A DNA stretch of 64,000 nt from Chitinophaga niabensis (lineage in GTDB: Bacteria; Bacteroidota; Bacteroidia; Chitinophagales; Chitinophagaceae): positions 124,001 to 188,000 of the forward strand of contig JAFIGY010000005.1 of the NCBI GenBank assembly GCA_017849435.1, given 5' to 3'. Every line of letters starts with the position of its first letter. The first letter of the stretch is position 1. Position numbers and translations under genes: made by a program. The notes under the pieces are model-generated. The model was not told where the DNA came from, made no database searches, and was given only the letters and a program-made list of their open reading frames with translations. Shown here piece by piece: positions 43,794-52,525 of the stretch.

Positions 43794-44996
43794 ATGCTGC
43801 AATTACCGATCTATCTGGACAATAACGCTACAACGCCCTGCGATCCAAGGGTGGTGGAAGCGATGTTGCCTTATTTCACCACCCATTTCGGTAATGCGGC
43901 CAGCCGCACTCATCCATTTGGCTGGACCGCCGCAGCGGCAGTGGATCATGCACGGGAACAGGTGGCGGCATTGATCGGCGCGGAAACGCAGGAGATCATT
44001 TTCACCTCCGGCGCCACAGAAGCGGATAACCTCGCCCTTAAAGGCATGTTTGAAGCCTACGCCGGCAAAGGGAACCACATTATTACAGTCGCCACGGAAC
44101 ACAAAGCTGTGCTGGACACCTGCCTCCATCTGGAGAAACAGGGCGCTTCCGTGACCCGGCTGGAAGTGGATCATGCAGGAATGATCAGTCCTGAAACCCT
44201 TGAAGCCGCCATCACACCTCAAACCATTGGCATCGCCGTGATGTACGCCAATAACGAAACCGGCGCTATACAGCCCATCTCCGCTATCAGTCGCATCGCC
44301 CGCAAACATGATGTGCTGTTAATGACAGACGCCACGCAGGCTGTAGGCAAGATCCCGGTGGATGTACAACAGGACGGTATTGACCTGATGGCCTTCAGCG
44401 CACACAAGCTATACGGCCCCAAAGGTGTGGGTGCCCTGTACGTACGCAGGAAACAGCCGCGCGTACGGCTGATAGCGCAGCTGGACGGTGGCGGTCATGA
44501 AAGAGGGCTCCGGTCAGGCACCCTGAACGTACCCGGCATCGCAGGGTTCGGGAAAGCCTGCGAGCTTGCAGGTGCCGAAATGACAGCCGAAGGGCCGCGA
44601 CTTGCCGCGCTTCGCGACAAACTGGAAAAAGCCCTGCTGGAACTGGAAGCTGTTTCCGTGAACGGCCCCCTCACCCACCGGCTCCCCCACGTCAGCAACA
44701 TTTCCTTCCAACACACGGAAAATGAAGCACTTCTGGCCGGTTTCAACAGAACAATAGCCGTAGCAACCGGCTCCGCCTGCACTTCCGCCAGTATGGAACC
44801 CAGCCATGTGCTGAAAGCCATGGGCCTGAGCGATGATCTGGCACGCTCTTCGCTGAGGTTTAGCCTGGGCAGGTTCACCACCGCCGAAGAAATCGATCAG
44901 GCGATCCGGATCGTGCAGGAAACGGTGAATAACGTACGGAAAATGAGTCCCTTATGGGAAATGTACCAGGAAACAACAACTTTACGTCCATCATAA
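43794..44996 (+). CDS. Cysteine desulfurase (IscS/NifS family)
   Basis: 400-aa PLP enzyme that takes sulfur from cysteine for Fe-S clusters and thiolation. YLDNNATTPCDPRV opens the fold; the PLP lysine is K205 in FSAHKLYGPKGVG. The catalytic loop cysteine is C329 in ATGSACTSASMEPSH, the short-insert group I type. The ATG at 43794 is chosen over TTG (43785) and GTG (43791), because the TTG lies inside the -7 box. An A-type Fe-S carrier gene follows after 25 bases, which supports a role in Fe-S assembly. Confidence 0.94.
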   Translation: MLQLPIYLDNNATTPCDPRVVEAMLPYFTTHFGNAASRTHPFGWTAAAAVDHAREQVAALIGAETQEIIFTSGATEADNLALKGMFEAYAGKGNHIITVATEHKAVLDTCLHLEKQGASVTRLEVDHAGMISPETLEAAITPQTIGIAVMYANNETGAIQPISAISRIARKHDVLLMTDATQAVGKIPVDVQQDGIDLMAFSAHKLYGPKGVGALYVRRKQPRVRLIAQLDGGGHERGLRSGTLNVPGIAGFGKACELAGAEMTAEGPRLAALRDKLEKALLELEAVSVNGPLTHRLPHVSNISFQHTENEALLAGFNRTIAVATGSACTSASMEPSHVLKAMGLSDDLARSSLRFSLGRFTTAEEIDQAIRIVQETVNNVRKMSPLWEMYQETTTLRPS

Positions 44997-45021
44997 ACGT
45001 TTTATAAAAAAGGAGGACAAT

Positions 45022-45348
45022 ATGATCTATATAAGCGATAAAGCAAGGCAAAAGGTAGAATCCCTGCGGGCCGAAGGCGCCCTCGGGCCGGATTTTTTCC
45101 TGCGGGTGTCCGTTGTAGGCGGCGGCTGTTCCGGATTGAGCTATAAGCTGGACTTCGATAACGAGCCGAAACCGAAAGACCAGGTGTTTGAACATGACGG
45201 GATCAAGGTGGTGACCGACCTGAAGAGCTTCCTTTATCTGTGCAATACCACGCTCGAATTTTCAGAGGGATTGAACGGTAAAGGGTTCTATTTCAATAAC
45301 CCGAACGCTACCCGCACCTGTGGCTGCGGAGAAAGCTTCGCGGTATAA
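45022..45348 (+). CDS. A-type iron-sulfur carrier (IscA/ErpA/HesB family)
   Basis: 108 aa. The three conserved cysteines are present: C36 (VVGGGCSGLSY), C100 and C102 (TCGCGESFAV). It accepts and delivers Fe-S clusters in the cytoplasm. The start is well supported by a strong AAGGAGG Shine-Dalgarno 7 bases before the ATG. Cotranscribed with the upstream cysteine desulfurase and ended by a GC-rich terminator. No iscU/nifU scaffold gene is nearby. Confidence 0.94.
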   Translation: MIYISDKARQKVESLRAEGALGPDFFLRVSVVGGGCSGLSYKLDFDNEPKPKDQVFEHDGIKVVTDLKSFLYLCNTTLEFSEGLNGKGFYFNNPNATRTCGCGESFAV

Positions 45349-45368
45349 TTTTCACAGCATACTTTTTT

Positions 45369-45405
45369 GAAGGCCGTCCGGATCTGTTATCCGGGCGGCC
45401 TTTTA
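45369..45405 (+). terminator. Terminator after the Fe-S carrier gene
   Basis: AAGGCCGTCCGGAT and ATCCGGGCGGCCTT arms (one G-T wobble) with a CTGTT loop, followed by TTTT. Confidence 0.8.
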
Positions 45406-45494
45406 CATTTCCGGCCTCTCCACACATACCAAAAAATCATCAACCCATAACCAATTGTCTCAAAATACTCCATCAAAAAAACCGTATAAGACAA

Positions 45495-45529
45495 CATTCG
45501 TAATTCGTAATTGATAATTCCTAATTATA
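45495..45529. repeat. Five tandem 7-bp units in the gldF promoter region
   Basis: Units read CATTCGT, AATTCGT, AATTGAT, AATTCCT, AATTATA, sharing AATT in 7-bp phase. They end at the -7 box 45528-45535. Confidence 0.6.
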
Positions 45530-45535
45530 TATTTG
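45528..45535 (+). promoter_or_regulatory. -7 promoter box TATATTTG of gldF-gldG
   Basis: Exact TAnnTTTG match, 8 bases before the gldF ATG at 45544. Confidence 0.45.
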
Positions 45536-45543
45536 CCTTTGCC

Positions 45544-46281
45544 ATGTTAGCAATCTTCAAAAAAGAACTTTTCCAATTCTTCAGCAGTATCACAGGATAT
45601 GTAGCCATCATCCTGTTCCTGCTGGCCAATGGACTGTTCCTCTTCGTATTCCCTGATACCAGCCTGTTCAACGCCGGTTTTGCCAACCTGGACGGACTAT
45701 TTGAGCTCGCTCCCCTGATCTTTCTGCTGCTTGTGCCCGCCATCACCATGCGCAGCCTCGCAGACGAGTTCAAAAGCGGCACGATGGAACTGCTCAGCAC
45801 CAAGCCCGTCACCTGGTGGCAGATCGTGTGGGGCAAGTTCTGGGCCTGTACCATGATCGTGCTGATCTCCCTGCTCCCAACCATCGTGTATTACGTGGCG
45901 ATGACCCGGCTGGCCGCTTCCGGCGCGGGCCTCGACGGTGGCAGCACGATTGGCTCCTACATCGGGTTGTTCCTGCTCGGCAGTACATTCACCGCCATTG
46001 GCATCTGGGCTTCCTCCTTCACAACAAACGCCGTGGTCGCCTTCCTGGTTGCCATCTTCACCTGTTATATATTTTACAACGGTTTTGATGCACTGAGCAA
46101 GGTACCGGTGTTCTCCGGCGGCGCGGATTACTATCTGCAAATGGCCGGCATCCGCTATCATTACAATTCCATCAGTCGCGGTGTGGTAGACAGCCGGGAT
46201 ATCATCTATTTCTTCAGTGTAACGGGCCTGATGCTCTATCTCACTAAAATTTCGCTGGAACGCAAGATCTGGCAGGGTTAA
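45544..46281 (+). CDS. gldF: Gliding-associated ABC transporter permease GldF
   Basis: 245-aa inner-membrane permease with six hydrophobic helices. MLAIFKKELFQFFSSITGYVAI and FELAPLIFLLLVPAITMRSLADEFKSGTMELLSTKPVT are typical of GldF/ABC-2 permeases. The ATG at 45544 is chosen over an upstream in-frame codon that lies within the repeat and promoter. gldG follows after 2 bases. In Flavobacterium GldF, GldG and the ATPase GldA act together; no gldA gene lies in this window. Confidence 0.92.
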   Translation: MLAIFKKELFQFFSSITGYVAIILFLLANGLFLFVFPDTSLFNAGFANLDGLFELAPLIFLLLVPAITMRSLADEFKSGTMELLSTKPVTWWQIVWGKFWACTMIVLISLLPTIVYYVAMTRLAASGAGLDGGSTIGSYIGLFLLGSTFTAIGIWASSFTTNAVVAFLVAIFTCYIFYNGFDALSKVPVFSGGADYYLQMAGIRYHYNSISRGVVDSRDIIYFFSVTGLMLYLTKISLERKIWQG

Positions 46282-46283
46282 TT

Positions 46284-47999
46284 ATGGAAACAACCAGAAC
46301 GGATAAACGAAAAAAATACCTGCAGCGTACACTTGGCATCCTCGTGGTGCTGATAGCAGTGAACGTGGCAGCTTCGTATATACATAAACGTTGGGATCTC
46401 ACTGCGGAAAAGCGTTACACGCTGGCCCCCTCCACCCGCAACCTCCTTCGCAACCTGGATGCTCCTGTGCATATAGAAGTCTACCTCAAAGGCAACTATC
46501 CCGCCGGTTTTCGTCAGCTGGCGGACGCTACGCGCGAGCTGCTGGAAGAATTCCAGCAATACGGCGGGAACAACGTGCGCTTCAGTTTCGTGAACCCGGG
46601 CACCGATCTGCCGGATTCGCTCCGGGCTGGTTTCCAGGATTCCCTTATGGCCAAGGGCATTCTGCCTTTTAACCTGCAGGTACAGGAAGGAGGGAATGAC
46701 TCCTATGCCGAAAAACTCATCTTTCCCGGTGCGCTGATCCGGTATAAAGACCGGGAGACCGGTATCAATCTGTTGAAAAGTCAGGGTGGCCTTGACCCCA
46801 TGCAGGCGCTCAACAGCTCCGAAGCATTGCTGGAATATAAATTCACCAACGCCATCTGTCAGCTGCAACGCAAACAGCCGCCGCTGATCGGCTATATGCT
46901 GGGCCATGGAGAGCCGGAAGGCATTACTATATATGACGCTCTCAAAACCCTGCATGAGATCTACCGGGTAGATACCATCAACCTCAAACAGGAAAACTTT
47001 ATCCCGCGCGAGTTTGATGCCGTTCTCTTCGTACGTCCGCTCGAAACCTTCACAGACGCGGATAAACTGAAAATAGACCAGTATGTGATGAACGGAGGAA
47101 AAGTGATCTGGTTCATCGATCAACTCACGGCATCCGCAGACAGCCTGCGGGGGAAGAGTTTTGTGGCATTTAACAGGAACCTCCAGCTGGAAGACCTCCT
47201 CTTCAAATACGGCGCCCGGGTAAATCTGGACCTGGTCCAGGACCTGCAAAGCGATATGATCCCGCTGGTAGTAGGCAATATTGGCGACAAACCACAGATC
47301 CGGCCGGTGCCTTTCCCCTATTTTCCCCTGCTGACGCCCACCAACGCTCATCCCATCGTAAAGAATATGGATCTGGTGATGAGCCGTTTCGCGAATTCCG
47401 TGGATACCATCACCGGTGGAGACATTCGCAAAACCGTCCTGCTGGCCGGTTCCAATCATGGCCGCACCGTAACGGGACCGGTGGAGATCAGCCTGGAAAG
47501 CCTTCAGCAGCAGCCCAATCCCCGTGAATACCGGCAAAAGAACATTCCCGTAGCCGTATTGCTGGAAGGGCGCTTTCCTTCCCTGTTCCACCACCGCCTT
47601 GGCACGGCTGAGCAACAAGCCCTGCAATCCGCCAGTGGCCGGCCTTTCAAGGATATGGCTGATACTGTGAACCGGATGATCGTGGTAGGCGATGCGGATA
47701 TTGTGACCAATACGTTCTCCCAGAAGAGCGGCCCCATGCAGATGGGCGTAAATGAGTACAATCCGCAATATGTGTTCGCTAACAAGGAATTCTTCCTCAA
47801 TTGCATGGAATACCTCACCAATACCTCCCCCGTTATGGATACCCGCAATAAGGAGCTGACCCTCCGCCTGCTGGATGCGGAAAAAGTGAAACGGGAGAAG
47901 ACCAAATGGCAGCTGATCGCTTTCATAGTGCCTATTGGAGCGGTATTGCTGTTTGCCATGATTTTCCAGTTCATCCGGCAACGCAGGTATACTTCCTAA
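46284..47999 (+). CDS. gldG: Gliding-associated ABC transporter substrate-binding protein GldG
   Basis: 571 aa. One N-terminal membrane helix (LGILVVLIAVNVAASYI) and one C-terminal (WQLIAFIVPIGAVLLFAMIFQFI) flank a large periplasmic part of the auxiliary ABC-transport type (LTAEKRYTLAPSTRNLLRNLDAPVHIEVYLKG, QPPLIGYMLGHGEPE, NGGKVIWFIDQL). It starts 2 bases after gldF, so translation is coupled. The function is inferred from the Flavobacterium gliding system. Confidence 0.93.
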   Translation: METTRTDKRKKYLQRTLGILVVLIAVNVAASYIHKRWDLTAEKRYTLAPSTRNLLRNLDAPVHIEVYLKGNYPAGFRQLADATRELLEEFQQYGGNNVRFSFVNPGTDLPDSLRAGFQDSLMAKGILPFNLQVQEGGNDSYAEKLIFPGALIRYKDRETGINLLKSQGGLDPMQALNSSEALLEYKFTNAICQLQRKQPPLIGYMLGHGEPEGITIYDALKTLHEIYRVDTINLKQENFIPREFDAVLFVRPLETFTDADKLKIDQYVMNGGKVIWFIDQLTASADSLRGKSFVAFNRNLQLEDLLFKYGARVNLDLVQDLQSDMIPLVVGNIGDKPQIRPVPFPYFPLLTPTNAHPIVKNMDLVMSRFANSVDTITGGDIRKTVLLAGSNHGRTVTGPVEISLESLQQQPNPREYRQKNIPVAVLLEGRFPSLFHHRLGTAEQQALQSASGRPFKDMADTVNRMIVVGDADIVTNTFSQKSGPMQMGVNEYNPQYVFANKEFFLNCMEYLTNTSPVMDTRNKELTLRLLDAEKVKREKTKWQLIAFIVPIGAVLLFAMIFQFIRQRRYTS

Positions 48000-48015
48000 G
48001 GAAACCGGAAACCAT

Positions 48016-48023
48016 TATCTTTG
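48016..48023 (+). promoter_or_regulatory. -7 promoter box TATCTTTG of terC
   Basis: Exact TAnnTTTG with a 26-base leader that includes CCTCC but no convincing Shine-Dalgarno. Confidence 0.45.
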
Positions 48024-48049
48024 CTCTTCATTAAATTTTTCCTCCTGGC

Positions 48050-49003
48050 ATGACACCGCAACAATGGACGTACGCTGTATTTGGTATCGTGATCGTCCTG
48101 GCTCTTATCTTCGACCTCGGTCTCCTCAGCAAAAAAGGCCAGGTGATGTCCATCAAGAAAGCATTGTTGCAAACATGCTTCTGGGTTACGCTGTCACTGG
48201 GGTTCTTTGCATTCATCTGGTATGAGGACGGTTCCAGAACGGCCGTGGAATATCTCAGCGCCTATCTCATGGAATGGTCGCTTTCCGTTGATAATATTTT
48301 CGTGTTCATCCTCATTTTCGGCTTCTTCAAGATCAGGGAAACCAACTATGCCCGGGTGCTGCTCATCGGCATCCTCATGGCTATCATCTTCCGCGCCATC
48401 TTCATCACTGTGGGTGTGGCGCTGATCTCCCAGTTCAGCTGGATCCTGTACATCTTCGGCGCCATTCTCGTGTATACCGGCATCAAAATGTTTGTGGTGG
48501 ATCAGGAAGAGGAATTCAAACCGGAAGAGAATTTTGCGTACCGTTTCATGCAGAAGTACATGCGGATCTCGCATGCAGACCCGCACGGGAAGTTTACGAT
48601 CAAACATGGTAACAAAGTATATTTCACTACGCTCTCCGTGGTAGTGGTGATGCTGGCCGTTACCGACCTTATTTTCGCACTGGATTCCATTCCCGCGGTC
48701 TTTGCCATTTCCAAAGAACCGCTGGTAGTGTATACGTCCAATATATTTGCTGTTCTGGGCCTGCGCTCGCTGTTCTTTTTACTGCGCGGCGCGGTGGATA
48801 AGTTCGATTACCTGCAGCAGGGCATTGCCATTGTGCTGATCTTCATCGGGTTGAAAATGCTCGCGGAGATCTTCCACTTCAAGCTGCCGGTGTGGATATC
48901 ACTGGTGGTGATCGTGGTCTGCCTGGCGGGTTCCGTACTTTACTCGATCTATCATCAGAAAAAAATACCGGCGCAGCCGGAAGAAAGTACCGTTGAAAGT
49001 TAG
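48050..49003 (+). CDS. TerC/Alx family membrane protein
   Basis: 317 aa, about eight or nine helices. Family signatures with acidic residues inside membrane segments: EWSLSVDNIFVFILIF (about 76-91), FWVTLSLGFFAFIWYEDG, VVVMLAVTDLIFALDSIPAVFAIS (about 198-221) and NIFAVLGLRSLFFLLRG. Relatives export Mn2+ or support metal loading of exported proteins, and some are linked to tellurite resistance. No other ter genes are nearby, so metal homeostasis is more likely. A strong terminator follows. Confidence 0.9.
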   Translation: MTPQQWTYAVFGIVIVLALIFDLGLLSKKGQVMSIKKALLQTCFWVTLSLGFFAFIWYEDGSRTAVEYLSAYLMEWSLSVDNIFVFILIFGFFKIRETNYARVLLIGILMAIIFRAIFITVGVALISQFSWILYIFGAILVYTGIKMFVVDQEEEFKPEENFAYRFMQKYMRISHADPHGKFTIKHGNKVYFTTLSVVVVMLAVTDLIFALDSIPAVFAISKEPLVVYTSNIFAVLGLRSLFFLLRGAVDKFDYLQQGIAIVLIFIGLKMLAEIFHFKLPVWISLVVIVVCLAGSVLYSIYHQKKIPAQPEESTVES

Positions 49004-49015
49004 TTGATCCATAAA

Positions 49016-49051
49016 AGCGTCCGGGTAAGAGAGTCCCCGGACGTTTTTTTT
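49016..49051 (+). terminator. Terminator after terC
   Basis: CGTCCGGG / CCCGGACG stem with a 10-base loop, then eight T residues. Confidence 0.85.
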
Positions 49052-49059
49052 AAAACCAT

Positions 49060-51558
49060 ATGAAATTGTATACCGCAGAAAGTATCAGCAAGATCCTGAA
49101 AGGTGAATTGTTGCAAAAGACCGGGTATCCGGAGATCGAGCATATTTTGCTGGACAGCCGTAAACTGCTTGTTGCAGAAACCTCCCTTTTCATCCCGCTT
49201 GTAAGCGAACGCCGCAATGCCCATCATTACATTGACGAGCTGTATCAGAAAGGGGTTAGTAATTTTGTGGTAAGCGAGCCCTTGCCCGTAGGTCTCTACC
49301 CGAAAGCCAACATCATCCTCGTCAAAAACACCATGCAGGCCCTGCACACGCTGGTGGCCTGGCATCGCCAGCAGTTCCACATCCCGGTGATCGGCATCAC
49401 CGGCAGCAACGGGAAAACCATCGTGAAAGAATGGTTGTATCAGCTGCTGGAAAAAGATTATAACATCGTACGGAGCCCGAAGAGCTACAACTCCCAGATC
49501 GGCGTGCCGCTTTCCGTGTGGCAGATGCGGGAAGAACATCAGCTCGCCATTTTCGAGGCCGGCATTTCACAGCCCGGTGAAATGGTGAACCTGGAAAAAA
49601 TCATCCGCCCTACCATCGGCATTTTCACCAACATCGGGGAAGCGCATAACGAAGGGTTCCTCAACATCCGCCAGAAAGTGAATGAAAAGCTGATCCTCTT
49701 CATGAAGAGCGATGTGCTGATCTATTGCAAAGACTATCTTGCCCTCAACGAATGTGTCAATACCTTCCACAACCAGGTAGGCAAGCGCGAAATCGATAAC
49801 GCATTGCAATTGCTCACCTGGAGCCGCAAGACGGACGCCGATCTGCGCATTATCAGCGTGGATAAGAATCATAATCATACCCGGATAGATGCACTCTATA
49901 AACAGGAGCCGGTATTCATCCGCATTCCTTTTGTGGATGAGGGTTCCATTGAGAATGCCATCCACTGCTGGGCGCTCATGCTGTACCTCGGCAAACCGCA
50001 GCAGGTGATCCAGGAACGCATGGAACACCTCAGCAACATCGCTATGCGGCTGGAGATGAAACAGGGGATCAACAACTGCAGCATCATCAACGACAGTTAT
50101 AACTCCGACCTCGGATCCCTGGCCATCGCCCTCGAATTCCTGCAGCAACAGCGCCAGCACCCTACCCGCACGGTGATCCTCAGCGACATCCTGCAGAGCG
50201 GTAAAAGCGAAGGCTCCCTCTACGAAGAAGTAGCCGGCATGCTGGAGAAGAAAGGCATCCAGAAATTCATTGGCATCGGAAAGAATATCATCCGCGAAAA
50301 GCAAAGCTTCCGCAATGTGAAAAGCAGCTTCTTCGCCACCACGGAAGAATTCCTTAGCCAGTTCAATCCCGCCGATTTCCAGAACGAAACCATCCTCGTG
50401 AAAGGTGCGCGGATATTCCAGTTCGAACGCATCGGTAAACTGCTGGAACAAAAAGCGCATCAGACCATCCTCGAGATCAATCTCAACGCCATCGCCCATA
50501 ATATCAAACAATACCAGGCGCTGCTCAGGCCCGGTACCAAACTCATGGCAATGGTGAAGGCTTTTTCGTATGGCAGCGGCAGTTACGAGATTGCGAGCCT
50601 GTTGCAGTTCCATGGCGTAGATTACCTCGCGGTAGCGTATGCGGACGAAGGTGTGGAGCTACGCCGTGCGGGCATCACCGTACCCATCATGGTCATGAAT
50701 CCCGAACCCAGCACGTTCGATGCCATCCTGCAATGGAACCTCGAGCCGGAGCTCTATTCCATGCACATCCTCGAACAGTTCGAGGAAGTAGTGCGCTACG
50801 CCAATAAATCACACTATCCCGTACATATTAAGCTGGACACCGGCATGCACCGCCTCGGCTTCGAGCAGCAGGATATCGCCCCGCTGGCACAAAGGCTCAA
50901 TGCCGAAGGGCTTTTCAAAGTACAGTCCATTTTCAGCCACCTCGCCGCCAGTGAAGATGATGACATGGACGGATTCACCCGCAGGCAGGCGGACCTGTTC
51001 GCAGCCATGAGCGCCGCGCTGCAACAACAGCTCGGCTACGCCGTTATCCGCCACATTGCCAATAGTGCGGCTATTCACCGGCACCCGGACCTTCAGCTGG
51101 ATATGGTGCGCCTGGGGATAGGGATGTACGGGATCGACAGTGCAGAAAGTTTCCAGGACAAGCTGCGGAACGTCAGCACCCTCAAGACCACCGTAGCCCA
51201 GCTCAAACGCATCCCTGCCGGAGATACCGTGGGATACGGCGGAAAATGGAAAGCGAAAGAACCGTCCGTGATCGCTACCGTTCGCATCGGTTATGCAGAT
51301 GGTTACTCCCGGCGCCTCGGGAACGGCAAAGGGAAAATGACCGTCCGCAACAAAACCGCACCGGTAGCAGGCGTTGTGGCCATGGATATGCTCATGCTCG
51401 ATGTTACCCACATCCCGGATGTACAGGAAGGCGATGAAGTGATCGTTTTCGGGGAATCCCCCACCGTACAGGAACTCGCCGGATGGGCGGACACCATTCC
51501 CTACGAGGTACTTACCGGAATTTCCCAACGGGTAAAACGGGTTTATTTCCAGGAATAA
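49060..51558 (+). CDS. Bifunctional MurF-type ligase / alanine racemase fusion
   Basis: 832 aa. The N-terminal Mur-ligase domain covers 1-455 and the PLP alanine racemase about 465-832. The racemase is intact: INLNAIAHNIKQYQ, the PLP lysine near residue 500 (MVKAFSYGSG), the catalytic Tyr near 724 (TVGYGGKW) and RIGYADGYSRRLG. The Mur-ligase motifs are altered relative to the separate MurF: GITGSNGKTIVKEW for the P-loop, FEAGISQPGEM, TNIGEAHNEGF, NDSYNSDLGS and ILSDILQSGKSEG. The fusion is known from Bacteroidota; it would make D-Ala next to the D-Ala-D-Ala ligase step. Whether the ligase half is active is open. Confidence 0.93.
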   Translation: MKLYTAESISKILKGELLQKTGYPEIEHILLDSRKLLVAETSLFIPLVSERRNAHHYIDELYQKGVSNFVVSEPLPVGLYPKANIILVKNTMQALHTLVAWHRQQFHIPVIGITGSNGKTIVKEWLYQLLEKDYNIVRSPKSYNSQIGVPLSVWQMREEHQLAIFEAGISQPGEMVNLEKIIRPTIGIFTNIGEAHNEGFLNIRQKVNEKLILFMKSDVLIYCKDYLALNECVNTFHNQVGKREIDNALQLLTWSRKTDADLRIISVDKNHNHTRIDALYKQEPVFIRIPFVDEGSIENAIHCWALMLYLGKPQQVIQERMEHLSNIAMRLEMKQGINNCSIINDSYNSDLGSLAIALEFLQQQRQHPTRTVILSDILQSGKSEGSLYEEVAGMLEKKGIQKFIGIGKNIIREKQSFRNVKSSFFATTEEFLSQFNPADFQNETILVKGARIFQFERIGKLLEQKAHQTILEINLNAIAHNIKQYQALLRPGTKLMAMVKAFSYGSGSYEIASLLQFHGVDYLAVAYADEGVELRRAGITVPIMVMNPEPSTFDAILQWNLEPELYSMHILEQFEEVVRYANKSHYPVHIKLDTGMHRLGFEQQDIAPLAQRLNAEGLFKVQSIFSHLAASEDDDMDGFTRRQADLFAAMSAALQQQLGYAVIRHIANSAAIHRHPDLQLDMVRLGIGMYGIDSAESFQDKLRNVSTLKTTVAQLKRIPAGDTVGYGGKWKAKEPSVIATVRIGYADGYSRRLGNGKGKMTVRNKTAPVAGVVAMDMLMLDVTHIPDVQEGDEVIVFGESPTVQELAGWADTIPYEVLTGISQRVKRVYFQE

Positions 51559-51587
51559 ATGATCATATCATCTTTCGAAGAATACGT

Positions 51588-51595
51588 TATTTTTG
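51588..51595 (+). promoter_or_regulatory. -7 promoter box TATTTTTG of lspA
   Basis: Exact TAnnTTTG. It covers the TTG at 51593 that would otherwise be the furthest start of lspA, so translation must begin downstream. Confidence 0.4.
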
Positions 51596-51610
51596 AGAAA
51601 ATTTGAAGTT

Positions 51611-52279
51611 TTGAAATATCGTCACGTTGTTCTTATTGTCGTGCTAATCCTGCTGGTGGATCAGGTTCTGAAGTTCTGGATCAAGACGCATATGACCATT
51701 GCCGAGCAATTCCCGGTTATCTCCAATTGGTTTTACATTCATTTCATTGAAAATGAAGGGATGGCGTATGGCCTCACTTTCGGCGGGGAATTCGGGAAGA
51801 TCGCGCTCACGCTCTTCCGCCTGATAGCTGTTGTGCTCGGTTTCATCTACATGAAAAAACTGGTAAAAGAACAATATCACAAAGGCCTGCTGGTATGCGG
51901 CGCCCTCATCCTCGCAGGTGCGGCCGGCAACCTGATAGACAGTATGTTCTATGGCCTTATCTTCTCAGACAGCAGTCGTTATGAAATAGCGCAATTCATG
52001 CCTCCCGGCGGTGGCTATGGTACCTTTCTCCATGGCAATGTGGTGGATATGCTGTATTTCCCGCTGTTTGACGGCACTTTGCCCAAGTGGGTGCCCATCT
52101 GGGGCGGCGAGCATTTCATCTTTTTCCGCCCGGTGTTCAATGTTGCCGATGCAGCTATCTCCGTAGGCGTGATCACCATCCTGCTTTTCCAGCGGAGATT
52201 CCTCACCAAAAAGACGGAAGCGGTTGACGCGCCGATAGAAACCAATTCTATCGTGGATGATACCCGGCATGTGATGTGA
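51611..52279 (+). CDS. lspA: Lipoprotein signal peptidase LspA
   Basis: 222 aa from a TTG start. Aspartyl protease of the inner membrane that cleaves lipoprotein signal peptides before the lipidated Cys. Catalytic pair D110 (AGAAGNLID) and D180 (FNVADAAIS). Four membrane helices are visible. TTG at 51611 gives KYRHVVLIVVLILLVDQ, like relatives that start MKYRH; TTG at 51593 lies in the -7 box, and the first ATG would delete helix 1. It is longer than Proteobacterial LspA (about 165 aa) through a periplasmic insertion (about 118-165), as in other Bacteroidota. Confidence 0.9.
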   Translation: MKYRHVVLIVVLILLVDQVLKFWIKTHMTIAEQFPVISNWFYIHFIENEGMAYGLTFGGEFGKIALTLFRLIAVVLGFIYMKKLVKEQYHKGLLVCGALILAGAAGNLIDSMFYGLIFSDSSRYEIAQFMPPGGGYGTFLHGNVVDMLYFPLFDGTLPKWVPIWGGEHFIFFRPVFNVADAAISVGVITILLFQRRFLTKKTEAVDAPIETNSIVDDTRHVM

Positions 52280-52301
52280 TTGCATGCTCAAAAAGATATA
52301 G

Positions 52302-52334
52302 AAAGGCGCCGGTATGTATCGGCGCCTTTTTTTA
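52302..52334 (+). terminator. Terminator after lspA
   Basis: AAAGGCGCCG / CGGCGCCTTT stem with an 8-base loop, then a run of T. Confidence 0.85.
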
Positions 52335-52478
52335 TGTGTGTATATTATTGGGTGATGAGCGATACGTTTTCAACTGCACGCTCCCCGCAGTTCTCCAATC
52401 CCTCCAAATCCTCCACCAATAACAGTTCTGAGATTTTATTCTTAAAATGTTTGCAAAATCATTATTTCCCATTTACAT

Positions 52479-52501
52479 TTGTCTACAAATCCTATAGACT
52501 A
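52479..52501. promoter_or_regulatory. 23-bp near-palindrome, copy A, upstream of the TonB receptor
   Basis: Half-sites TTGTCTACA and TATAGACTA flank AATCC. It lies 24 bases before the ATG at 52526. It matches copy B (55644-55666) at 19 of 23 positions. Probable operator of an unidentified regulator. Confidence 0.55.
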
Positions 52502-52525
52502 ATAGTATTTATCAACTAAATCAAC

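Noticed and set aside
46278-47981. 567-aa open frame on the minus strand across gldG
   Set aside because: Antisense shadow of gldG, which has full family motifs and coupling to gldF; the antisense protein is His/Gln-rich and low-complexity, with no family-like feature.
49567-50613. 348-aa minus-strand frame inside the MurF-Alr fusion
   Set aside because: Antisense shadow of a gene with intact racemase motifs.
28134-52334. Similar GGCGCCG-containing hairpins at 28134 and 52302 as a dispersed repeat family
   Set aside because: The similarity is limited to the GC core of the stem and both sit at gene ends as ordinary terminators.
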